64,000 bases of DNA, taken from NCBI RefSeq assembly GCF_052324685.1, contig NC_135214.1, positions 24,690,265 to 24,754,264 on the forward strand, given 5' to 3'. Source of the DNA: Brachyhypopomus gauderio (Eukaryota > Chordata > Actinopteri > Gymnotiformes > Hypopomidae). The notes beneath the pieces are model-generated. The model had not been told where the DNA came from. It saw only the letters and a list, made by a program, of their open reading frames with translations, and did not search any database. Below are positions 36,784 to 64,000 of this stretch, one piece after another; within the stretch, counting starts at the first letter, position 1, and each line of letters starts with the position of its first letter. The position numbers were made by a program, and so were the translations under genes.

Positions 36784-38814
36784 CTGCTAACTAAAACTTA
36801 GTTTGATATGTGTTGATTATATTTATTCTCCCACAGGGAGTGTGATTGCAATCCTGGGTGAAGAGAAAAATGATGGTAAATTCACTGTGGAAGATTTCTG
36901 CTTAGCTGAGCTGCCTGCACAGACACCCAGACAGCCTCTCAGCACAGACCGGTAACCTCACCCCACCTGAGCAGAGCAGTGTTAACTATACAGAACTACA
37001 CACCTGTAAATCCCCCAGCCGGTACAGACCTGCATGGCTTCACCACTAACACTTAGGTTTAGAGTAAGGTTTAAAATTATACTGCTACACCTAATGATGC
37101 CCTTTCACCTCTGACCTCTTTCCAAATCCCGGTGTGCATGGTTCCTGCAGGTTTGTGCTCCTGGCCTCCGGTCTGGGATTGGGTGGAAGTGGAGCAGACA
37201 GCATGCTGGGATTGCAGTTGCTGGTTGACATGGTAACAGGTCACCTCGGCGACGTGGGGGAGCAAAGTCGGGCAGCGTCCATCTCTCGAATCCTATTGGC
37301 CGGGAACCTCCTGAGCCACAGCACGCAGGACAAGGACTCCTCCATGAAGGTGAAGAGGCAGACGCTGCAGTTGGGACACTTTAATGTGTAACACAGTTCT
37401 TGGTGTGTGAGTCTTTGGTGCTGCTGTGTGTTGTTCTACAGGCGAAGTACCTGACGAAGAAGACGCAGGCCGGCAGTGTGGAGGCCATCAGAGTGCTGGA
37501 CGAGCTCCTCCTTCAGCTGGTGGTGAGCATGCTGCACTGCCCCATTACTGCCCCATTACTGCCCCCTCGCTGCCCCTCCTGTCCACACTGTCTGACTGGA
37601 TCATGTTTTTCCTTGACTCTGAAGAGCTCCTCTGCCTCTTGTCCCCCTCAGGCCTCCGTAGCGGTGGATGTGATGCCGGGGGAGTTCGACCCCACCAACT
37701 ACACCCTGCCACAGCAGCCGCTGCACCGCTGCATGTTCCCCATGGCGGTGCCCTACCCCACCCTGCAGCTGGTCAGCAACCCCTACCACGCCATCATCGA
37801 CGGCGTCCGGTGAGTACAGGCCCAGGTGAAGGAGGCGGCGGGGTCCTAAAGCCCATCTCTTCAGGGTTGTCATGTGTTAATGGACACGTTTTCTTCTAAA
37901 GCATGTGTGACGGACACTGCTGTGTACACATTAGCGGGTAGCCAGAGTTGATGTTTTCTGTACAGCCTTCATCATTGTAACATTAATGAGTGTATAAGTG
38001 AGTCCGTTTGGTGGCGTCAGACCGGCAGCGTCAAACCAGTCTGATCAGGACTGATCATTTACTCACATTGTTCACTGGCTTGCTGGGATCAGATTCCTGG
38101 GAACATCAGGGCAGAATGTGAGTGACATCGTGAAGTACAGCAGTGTGGACGACCACCTGGAGGTCCTGGAGAGCACGCTCAGACTCCGCCACCTGGCCCC
38201 TACCGCCCCGGACACTCTGGGTACGGGGGCTGTGGCTCCGAATGTTCCGTCATATTACCACTTAACACTATTATGTTTGAAATTAATGTTTTATATTGGT
38301 GTATTTTTCTTTTTTTTTTTGTCACTTCAAAATGAGCATATAATGAACTTTGAGGTAATTGCTGGTTTTATTTTATGGTTAGTAAATGAAAAGTAGTTTT
38401 CACCCTTTGTACTGAGCTTGTACTGTTTTTCCAGGTTGTTACCCGTTCTATCAGAAGGACCCATTCATACTGACAGAGTGCCCCCATGTGTACTTCAGTG
38501 GAAATGCACCCAGATACCAGGCCAAACGACTGACAGGTTGCTAAGTCCTCCCATTCTAATGGCCTGATCCCTAATTACAGTGTATGCTGACTGTTGATGA
38601 CACGCATAGTGTTCTAAGTGTTATTCAAATCGACCTCTTCCTCTGCGTTTCAGGACTTGAAGGTCAGGATGTACTGCTGGTGACTATCCCAGAATTCAGC
38701 AGTACGCAGACGGCATGTCTGGTGAACTTGCGCACACTTGAATGTGAGCCAATCAGCTTCTCTTCCTTCTCAGCTGAGGATGATGAAGACGGCGAGATGA
38801 ATGTCAGCCACTGA
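35960..38814 (+). CDS. pold2: DNA polymerase delta subunit 2 (B subunit)
   Basis: The regulatory B subunit links the polymerase delta catalytic subunit to the small subunits and PCNA. Ten coding exons: 35960-36173, 36265-36386, 36601-36724, 36837-36951, 37151-37349, 37442-37522, 37652-37809, 38093-38220, 38435-38536, 38654-38814. They total 1404 bp, 467 aa (human 469), all phases agreeing. Near-identity to human is plain at [20 protein letters not shown], the OB-fold region ([30 protein letters not shown]), [16 protein letters not shown], and the inactive phosphoesterase domain ([51 protein letters not shown]). The C-terminus is acidic ([13 protein letters not shown]). Convergent with aebp1. 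Confidence 0.98.
36726..36780. repeat. (GT)n microsatellite at pold2 intron 3 donor
   Basis: Donor GTAAGT continues directly into a GT tract of about 50 bp. Confidence 0.9.
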
Positions 38815-39056
38815 GCTCACCTGTCAAAACGGCAACCTCAGACCCTGTTCACTAAGTCTAACGAAAACACTCTCAAAATCCTGGGATCATTCTCTTGTAG
38901 AGAAGCTGTTCTCTGCCTCGGAGGCCAGGAGTACGTTTCCATCCTGGTTGGCTTTTAACGTTTCTGGCATGTTCATAAGATGTCGTGTCCAACTACAGTA
39001 TTACCTCTAGTCCCTCAGCCTGGGATGTGTGCTGTACTGCTCTGCTGACTTTAGCA

Positions 39057-39062
39057 AATAAA
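39057..39062 (+). terminator. pold2 polyadenylation signal
   Basis: AATAAA about 240 bp after the stop codon. Confidence 0.7.
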
Positions 39063-39363
39063 GGTCCTCAACGATTCTGATCCAGTTGCATGGTAATTAG
39101 TTCAGAATGCCAGATAGAATTAGTCAAATCAGTTGGGACATACAGTATCAAGTCAGGAATTTTACTTTGTAAACAAAATTGCATACCCCTTTACAGAGCC
39201 TCTTATCAGACCGTTGTTCTTTTCTCATTGGAGACTATACCTGTTTTAGTAAAGCTTTTATTTTACAGAGGAAGACAAATCTGACTTCAAATGTGACTAT
39301 TACTTCCATGCTGGATTATCTGTAAATGATAAAAATATAACACAGCGAATATATAAACAAGCC

Positions 39364-39369
39364 TTTATT
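39364..39369 (-). terminator. likely aebp1 polyadenylation signal
   Basis: AATAAA on the minus strand about 615 bp after the aebp1 stop. About 300 bp separates it from the convergent pold2 signal. Confidence 0.5.
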
Positions 39370-39982
39370 AGTTACAAAAAACACTCCTTTTAACGTTTAG
39401 GTTTTAACTTTGTGAACTCTCCTGTGGAGGTTGTGCAGTCCAATACAAATGCTGAAAGGACTGCTTACTTATATCAAAGAAATGTAAATAAAGTCACTTT
39501 TATATAAACATTCTGTGTTTTGTGTTGTGGACAGAGGCGGGGGGTTGGATAGAATCAGTTGGTTGTGTGTGTTGGTTTGAGATAAGGGTAAATTAGAGGG
39601 GTCTCTCGCCGAAGGGCTGGATTCAAGGGAACGGATGAAGGCTTTGGCATAAGTCTGATGCGGAAGACGTAATGAGACGATAACATGTACACTGTGCCAA
39701 GAACGTAGCATCTGCAGCCTGTTACCGCTTCCAACAAACACTTCAACCACAACTACCAACCAGAGGAAGTACCCTAAGAGCAAAACCCTCTACAATACTC
39801 CATATCTTCCTTTCTTTTGAGATGATGTGCATGCAGATTGGGCTATGATATGGTGTGTTCATTATGTGCTGGTTCTGAAACCGTCCACAGACGTTCACCC
39901 CTCCTCCCTGACGCCCCTGGCAGTAGAAGGTAAAGTGGGGTCTTTCTTTACGGCCTCTGAAGCCAAACTGCCTCGGCCTCCT

Positions 39983-57764
<17,782 letters not shown>

Positions 57765-57790
57765 GGTGGCGTCGGCACTCACGCTGCTGT
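57765..57790 (-). promoter_or_regulatory. aebp1 start context and probable 5' UTR splice acceptor
   Basis: The start codon sits in GACGCCACCATGC, a strong vertebrate initiation context. CTGTCTACAG about 25 bases upstream looks like an acceptor, implying an upstream noncoding exon not located. Confidence 0.5.
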
Positions 57791-57849
57791 AGACAGCACA
57801 GAAAGACACAGGGGAACACAGAGCTCGAGCAAGAGAGGGTGAGCCAGAC

Positions 57850-58075
57850 TGAGTCTGGAAGAGACAGAGTGAAAGAGGGTGGAGAAAGAGAGAGAGAGGG
57901 AAGGAGGGAGAGAGAGAGAGTAAGGGAGGGAGGGGTGAAGGGAGATGGAGGAGGGTCTGGTATGAAGGAGACTATGAAGGAGAAGAATGAGGGGAAAAGA
58001 GAGAGACAGGGAGAGAGAGAGAAAAAGGGGGAGAGAGACAGAGACGGAGAGAATGAATCTCAGGCCTGATGATGG
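57850..58075. repeat. GA-rich purine tract
   Basis: GAGAGAGGGAAGG-type low-complexity sequence. Confidence 0.85.
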
Positions 58076-58196
58076 ACTGCTGCCATTGACCTGCAGGGTA
58101 CAGAGACAGTCAGTCAGCTGAGCAAAGATCATTTTAAATATTAATTTCAGTTCTTGCACTTAGGAGCCAAGAGGGAGAGCTAGAAGCCCCACTGAA

Positions 58197-58430
58197 ACTC
58201 TTCACCCAGACCAGGGTGTCTGTGGAGGGGGAGATATCTGTAACTCTTCACCCAGACCAGGGTGTCTGTGGAGGGGGAGATATCTGTAACTCTTCACCCA
58301 GACCAGGGTGTCTGTGGAGGGGGAGATATCTGTAACTCTTCACCCAGACCAGGGTGTCTGTGGGGGGGGAGATATCTGTAACTCTTCACCCAGACCAGGG
58401 GGTCTGTGGAGGGGGAGACGTTTGTATCTC
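58197..58430. repeat. 46 bp tandem repeat
   Basis: About five copies of CTCTTCACCCAGACCAGGGT plus GTCTGTGGAGGGGGAGATAT and CTGTAA. Confidence 0.95.
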
Positions 58431-59354
58431 TTCCCAGGCTGAAGAAGTCCAAGTATAACACCACAGCTGTAGCACAACTCTGTGCTGTTCTGGACGTGTT
58501 CTGGGTTCTGGATGTGGTTTGGGTTGGAGCTTTGTGAGGACATTAAAACAGAAGACATGGCGACAAATGAAAGAAGAGTCGTCCCCCCCCCCCAAAAAAA
58601 AGCAACCTAGCAACCATCTGATTGGTCTTTTAACTCCTTTTAACATCTTATCACATCATTCGTAAGAATGTGGGGCAGAAATGTCTGGAAGCCTCTGGAA
58701 GGTTCTGCAGATGGTTTCTATCTTGCTTCATTCTGACAGACATGATAGGTATGTGGAAATTGCTCTGCATATATTTTGAAGTGTATAATCATATACGATA
58801 ACAGATAAAGGGATTTTCGCTGTTTCCTTCGGACAGCACAGTTAGATTCAGAGACCTTCAGTATAGAACAGCACGTGCAGCTGGAGACCAAACCTGAATC
58901 ACAGTCATCACATAACAATCCACCCTCATTGGCAGGGAGTATATATTTCTGTATGCAGCGAGGCCGTCTGGTTAGGGTTTTATTATGGTCCAGTAAATCT
59001 GACTGGAGGTATGTGCCAGGAACACGAGATCTAAGGTTTGAATGACAGCAGGAAGTCCCGCCTCCCCGGGGTAATGGGACTTCTAGACAGAATGTGCAGC
59101 TTTATATCTGAGTTACGTTTTCTGTGCTGCCCAGTGGGTCTGGAGATTCCAGTGTTCAGTGGTGTCATATATCCAAACACTGTCACCCTCAAACAGAGAG
59201 AGAGAAACGATCCCTCCTGCTGTATAAATATTTATCCACAGAGGGGCAGTGAATTAAGACCCAGCACCAGTCCGGGCCCCAGCACGGTGTGTTTGTCTTC
59301 AGTCTGACCTTTGACACCGAGCAAACCTGCCAATGAGAGTGATTTAAATTTATA

Positions 59355-59425
59355 CTTATGCCATTTAGCAGACACCCTTATCCAGAGTGACTCACAAAAT
59401 GCTTTGCCATCTACTCACAGAATGC
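59355..59425. repeat. ancient fish repeat core, copy 2
   Basis: GCAGACACCCTTATCCAGAG then TGCTTTGCCATCTACTCAC, collinear with 55070-55140. Confidence 0.55.
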
Positions 59426-59529
59426 ATTCTAGCCAGAACAATAGATTAGAGATCCATCATTGAACCAGCTGTGATGTGAGTTCATATTGCTGCTACAACC
59501 AGCCGAGAGCTGGGCAATGCCAGTAGAAG

Positions 59530-60370
59530 CAGGGAAGACACGTGACGAGGAGAGGCACATGTGGTGAGGGGAGGGACACGTGATGATGGAAGGCACACAT
59601 GACGAGGGGAGGCACACGTGATGAGGGGAGATACACGTGACGAGGAGGCACACATGACGGGGAGGCACATGTGACTGGGAAGGTAAATTTGCAGAGGGGA
59701 GGCACACGTGGGATGGGGAGACACACTTGATGAAAGGAGGCACACGTGACGAGGGGAGACACACTTGAAAGGAGGCACACGTGACAAGGGTAGACACGTG
59801 ACGAGGGGAGACGCATGAGGTGAGGGGAGACACACTTGACGAAGGGAGGCACACATGACAAGGGAAGGCACACGTGATGAGGGGAGGCACACGTGACGAA
59901 GGGAGGCACATGTGATGAGGGGAAGCACACGTGACAGGGAAGGCACACGTGGTGAGGAAAGGCAAACGTGATGAGGGGAAGCACACGTGACGGGGAGACA
60001 CATATGACGAGAGGAAACACGTGACGAGGGGAGACACATGTGATGAGGGGAGACACACTTGACGACAGGAGGCACACGTGACGAGGGGAGACACGTGATG
60101 AGGGGAGACGCATGAGGTGAGGGGAGACACACTTGATGAAGGGAGGCACACATGACAAGGGGAGGCACACGTGACGGGGAAGGCACATGTGCCGAGAGGG
60201 CACACGTGGTGAGGGGAGACACACTTGACGAAGGGAGACACACATGAGGACGGGAGACACACGTGACAAGGGGAGGCACACATGACGAGGGGAGGTACAC
60301 GTGACGAGGGTAGGCACACGTGATAGGGCACACGTGATGCGGGGAGACACACGTGACGAGGGGAGGCACC
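59530..60370. repeat. 19 bp minisatellite with a CACGTG E-box in about half its units
   Basis: About 43 units of GAGGGGAGGCACACGTGAC with variants; I count about 23 CACGTG hexamers. Lies about 1.8-2.6 kb upstream of the aebp1 start. Open frames on the minus strand are by-products. Confidence 0.9.
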
Positions 60371-60659
60371 GTCTCCAGTGCTCCTGGGTTACGTGAAGCA
60401 GACTTGAATCTCTCTGGCGGGTGGAACAGTTCAGCTGCTGTCTGGTGTGTGATTGATTCAATCACATTCAACGCAATTCCCCTCAAGTTCAGATTCACCT
60501 CTAAAACTGTCAGCCATAGTGAGCTGTGCTTTTCTTACCCACTAATCCCTTCCTACAGGAAACATCTCAGTGCTGTAGATGACTCGCAGATTTCTTTTCC
60601 ATATCAGAAAAATCTGTCTGCCTTCTCAAGTGGAACCACTGATGTCTCCTAGAGTCTGA

Positions 60660-60700
<41 letters not shown>

Positions 60701-60702
60701 CA
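60660..60702. repeat. (CA)n microsatellite
   Basis: Pure CA tract. Confidence 0.95.
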
Positions 60703-60949
60703 GTTTCTGGGTCACATTATGCACCTGGTTGCCAGTGAGTATTACAAATAACCAACAACATATTCTGAACTGTTTGGAAGAGCTGACGGCACTGACAAGA
60801 TAATTTTTTGTGTAGCTGCACTAAGATGTTTCATAGCCTACGTTCCAGAGAAGGAACATCTCTCTGAGAAATGGACCAGCAGAAAGGCAGACACATCGGA
60901 CCTGTGACACATAGTGAAGCCTGGCACAAACGAGTATGTAAGAGGAGGA

Positions 60950-61067
60950 TGGACAGATAAGAAAGAGGAACAGGGGAGGGAGAATGAGGGAGAGCGTGAA
61001 CGAGTGAGTGAGGGGGTGAAGGAGACAAAGGGTAGCAGGGAGAAAATGGGGGGGGGGAGAGAGGAGA

Positions 61068-61123
<56 letters not shown>

Positions 61124-61400
61124 AGGGTAGAGAGAGAGGGTAGAGGCAGAGAGAGGGGGGTGTGAGAGAAAGAAAGAAGAGATACAGAGAGGGAGTGTGT
61201 GTGGGAAAGAGAGAGAAAGAAAGAAGAGATACAGAGAGGGAGTGTGTGTGGGAAAGAGAGAGAAAGAGAGAGAGAAATAGGGAGAGAGTGAGTATGAAAG
61301 AAAGAGAGAGGGGGACAGAGGTGGTAGAGAGAGTGAGAGAGAGAGAACCCTAACAGCAGGAACAGACGAGTAAGAGAATAAAAGAGAAAAAAGAAAAACA
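60950..61400. repeat. long GA-rich low-complexity tract
   Basis: AGAGAGAGAG cores with a 41-43 bp duplicated block (AGAAAGAAGAGATACAGAGA at about 61167 and 61210). Confidence 0.9.
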
Positions 61401-61892
61401 GAGAGAGGAGGGAGGGATATTTCCCAGAAGGCTCTGAGGGTTCAAATGGAGAAGGAATGTGAATGGTTGAGTACGGACCCCGCACATGGCCCTCTCTCAC
61501 CTCTCAGTAGTGTGCAGCAGTACAGATCTAGGAACTACATTACCCACGCACACTGTCTCACAGCCAACATGCTGGACATACACCACACAGTCTAAATGGC
61601 CTGCCCTTCCCTTACAACGGTTAGATGGGGGACAGGAGGTCTGAAAAGAATGAGAGATGCAGGAGGGGATATTGAAAGAGAGGGTGAGAAGGAGAGAATC
61701 CTCTATTTCCAGTGCTTACAAACCTTGGCTTGCTCCAGACGGCAGCTAAACAGAATACTCTGTTCATAAGGTAAGCTGCTTCATCATGGAAATATTGATG
61801 TCACAACCAATATATGTCTCCATGGAAGCACAGAGCCGGGAGATTCCAGTCAACCGCATGGCTGCAGGAGGAAGAAGGAATGTGCTGAGGTG

Positions 61893-62120
61893 TCCCCCCC
61901 CCCCCCCCCGTTGGAGGAGGGAGGAGGGTGTTGGGGTGCCCCCCCCTGCTGGAGGAGGGAGGAATGTGCTGGGGTGTCCCCCCTGTTGGAGGAGGGTGTT
62001 GGGGTGTCCCCCCCCCCTGCTGGAGGAGGGAGGAGGGTGCTGGGGTGTCCCCCCTGTTGGAGGAGGGTGTTGGGGTGTCCCCCCCCCCTGCTGGAGGAGG
62101 GAGGAGGGTGTTGGGGTGTT
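61893..62120. repeat. GC-rich minisatellite with poly-C runs
   Basis: About eight units of CTGGAGGAGGGAGGAGGGTG plus TTGGGGTGTCCCCCCCC. G-tracts and C-tracts alternate. Confidence 0.9.
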
Positions 62121-63694
62121 TCCGCCCCCGAAGGACCTGCGTGAAGGTGGTGGTGGAGAGCGTGATGGATTTAGCAGTGCTGGTGCCTCCTGACTCACAG
62201 TGGAACGGCTGTTCAGGGTGATTCCCCACAGACATCTGGGACAGAGCGGGTCTGGGAGTCTGATCATACGCAGATGGGCATATCTGCTCTTATTAACCCT
62301 TCCACACAAGTGCTATTTCCACATCTGTCTGCCTTCTTCTGGTTACCACAAGATGCATGACATCTCTACAGAACTGTTTATCCAACTCGGAGTTAAAGGG
62401 ATTTTCAAAAATGAATTTATATCAAACTTTTCCCCCCTGTTCTTAATTGTTATTTTGGTGTGTTAAAATCAACTCTGTGATGTGCTTAAACCTAATCCTA
62501 GTCCTGTCCTCCACCCAGATGGTTTGCAGATCTGTGGGTTAGACATCCTCAGGTCTTCAGTAGACATCCTCAGATCTTCAGTAGACACCCGCAGGTCTTC
62601 AGCCAGGTTTGACAGACAGACATCATCAAATCCAGTAGGAGTCATGTCTCATTCTTTTAGGTCAACCGTGTTGGGTTTGTTAAAGCAGCCATTACACTGA
62701 AACTCTAGAGACATTGAAGTATGCGATCTGGCAGCTTGCTAATAAATCCCAACGTACACTGTGGGTTTCTTGTGCTGGACCTCGTGTGTCTGGAATGGCA
62801 AAAGAATCATTCCAGTATAACGGCCACGGCGCCAGTAGGACAGAAGCTGGTTGGTAGTGCCAGTGCGTCTCAGAGGTCACACAGGTTTCTCTGGATGTTC
62901 ATCTTTGATGATCACATCACCCCACGCTCTTAAGATCAACAAAAGGACAATATTGCCCTCTAGTGGTGCAGCTGTTCAACCACAGGATACAATAAAGGTG
63001 TAGAAAGCTCACAGATATTAAGAATTTATTGAAAAATAGACTGAGCAAATAAACAGTATCAACCACAACCATGTTTGGATTTTCAATTCAATTATTTATT
63101 ATTCTCCATACAATACATTACTGTACAATCGCATATATTCTGAAATATATATATTATAAAATAGGGCTTCTACAATCACGGTAAAGGTAACAATAAAATG
63201 CTCAGAGTGACCATACAGGCAAAAATAAAACCTCTTTTAACTGAAGTGCAAGAGATTCAAACTGAATTTGACTCAATTAGATTCAATCCTAATCCTTCTC
63301 ATCAGACATGATAAACACAATTTGGTTGACTCATGGGATGTCGCGTCCAGAGCAGAGCGCACAGACGGTCTGGGAGGTGGGGAGAGGAAACGTCTGTGTT
63401 TAGGACAGGAGTTCACACACTGCTCCTACAGAGCCTTCCACAGCTCCTCCACAGTGGAACGAGCTTCAGATGTCACAATCACAGTCAGGAGGGGGAAAAA
63501 ACCAGAAAAGGAAAAAGGAGGAGCTTGCGTGTGAGCACAGTCGAACCCAGACGCCATGACAACAACACCGAAAACCAGCAGGATTGTTCGGTTCATCCAG
63601 AACAGGTGGTTGGCGCATATAAGACACTAGAATCCTCACTAGCGGTGGCTATAGACATATAGAGACGTGGGCGATTTGCAGAGCATCTGTTAAT

Positions 63695-63743
<49 letters not shown>

Positions 63744-64000
63744 CCAGATAGATAGGTTCATCCAAAAGACACAATGCGCGCTCTTGTACAGCATCTCGTC
63801 TGGCCCGAACCGGCCAGCCAGGAGACCAGGGACGCGTCCACAGCTCGACCTGTGCATAATACACCCATAACACACCCTACCGCAGAGTTATTAACCAGCA
63901 GCCTCCCTCTCTCCACCACTCTCCCCCTCGTACAGACAGGGCCCAGCTCCAACACAGAGCAGCCTTTCCTCCAAAAAAAGTCACGAGACATGAACAAACA
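62121..64000. other. no gene recognised
   Basis: A 21 bp triplicate (CATCCTCAGGTCTTCAGTAG) lies at about 62547-62610 and a CA tract at 63694-63741. AT-rich 63000-63260 has poly(A)-signal motifs on both strands and could be the 3' UTR of a neighbour, but no coding exon supports this. Confidence 0.4.

Noticed and set aside
59429-60498. Three overlapping open frames of 307-338 codons
   Set aside because: Translations of the 19 bp array in each frame; no coding features.
63000-64000. 3' UTR of a neighbouring gene
   Set aside because: Poly(A)-like motifs on both strands but no coding exon in the window to support it.

Overview
The window is vertebrate nuclear DNA, almost certainly from a ray-finned fish. 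It carries small-exon genes with GT-AG introns and very many microsatellites and minisatellites. The mobile elements are fish-typical: L2/Rex1-like and L1-like LINEs, a tRNA-derived SINE, and hAT, Tigger, Harbinger and P/THAP-type DNA transposons. Five genes match known vertebrate families and a sixth is an unnamed gene. I assembled exons by hand from splice sites, reading phase and remembered human proteins; no search was run.

Layout. 1-5123 (-): N-terminal half of an alpha-2-macroglobulin-like proteinase inhibitor (14 exons, running off the left edge). About 5.5-22 kb: a repeat-filled region with two L2/Rex1-like LINE relics, two minisatellites, a stack of nested transposons (L1-like 3' end, Tigger-like, P/THAP-like, Harbinger-like) and hAT-like debris. 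22033-24966 (-): unnamed gene of about 296 aa with a zinc ribbon in a probable RPA-like OB fold; one intron holds a SINE that was itself hit by a hAT-like element. 26203-29499 (-): ccdc157. 29882-35071 (+): sf3a1, head to head with ccdc157 over a roughly 380 bp shared promoter. 35960-38814 (+): pold2. 39983-57764 (-): aebp1, 22 coding exons, tail to tail with pold2. 57.8-64 kb: no recognisable gene, only purine-rich tracts and minisatellites.

The reading frames of ccdc157 (663 aa), sf3a1 (789 aa), pold2 (467 aa) and aebp1 (1272 aa) stay open and in phase across every junction, so these models are strong. sf3a1 (U2 snRNP splicing factor) and pold2 (replicative polymerase subunit) are housekeeping genes. 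aebp1 is a secreted matrix pseudo-carboxypeptidase and the A2M-like protein a secreted protease trap. I see no operon-like or pathway logic. The order joins two human neighbourhoods: ccdc157-sf3a1 (22q12) and pold2-aebp1 (7p13).

The most interesting signals concern repeats meeting gene structure. One minisatellite copies a real splice donor about 22 times. A MITE sits 13 bases inside an intron beside an aebp1 donor. Two unrelated minisatellites carry a CACGTG E-box in most units. Two copies of one interspersed repeat share a hairpin whose stem changes are compensatory. aebp1 carries an Ig domain and a Tyr/Gly/Gln/Glu-rich repeat expansion inside its dead peptidase domain.
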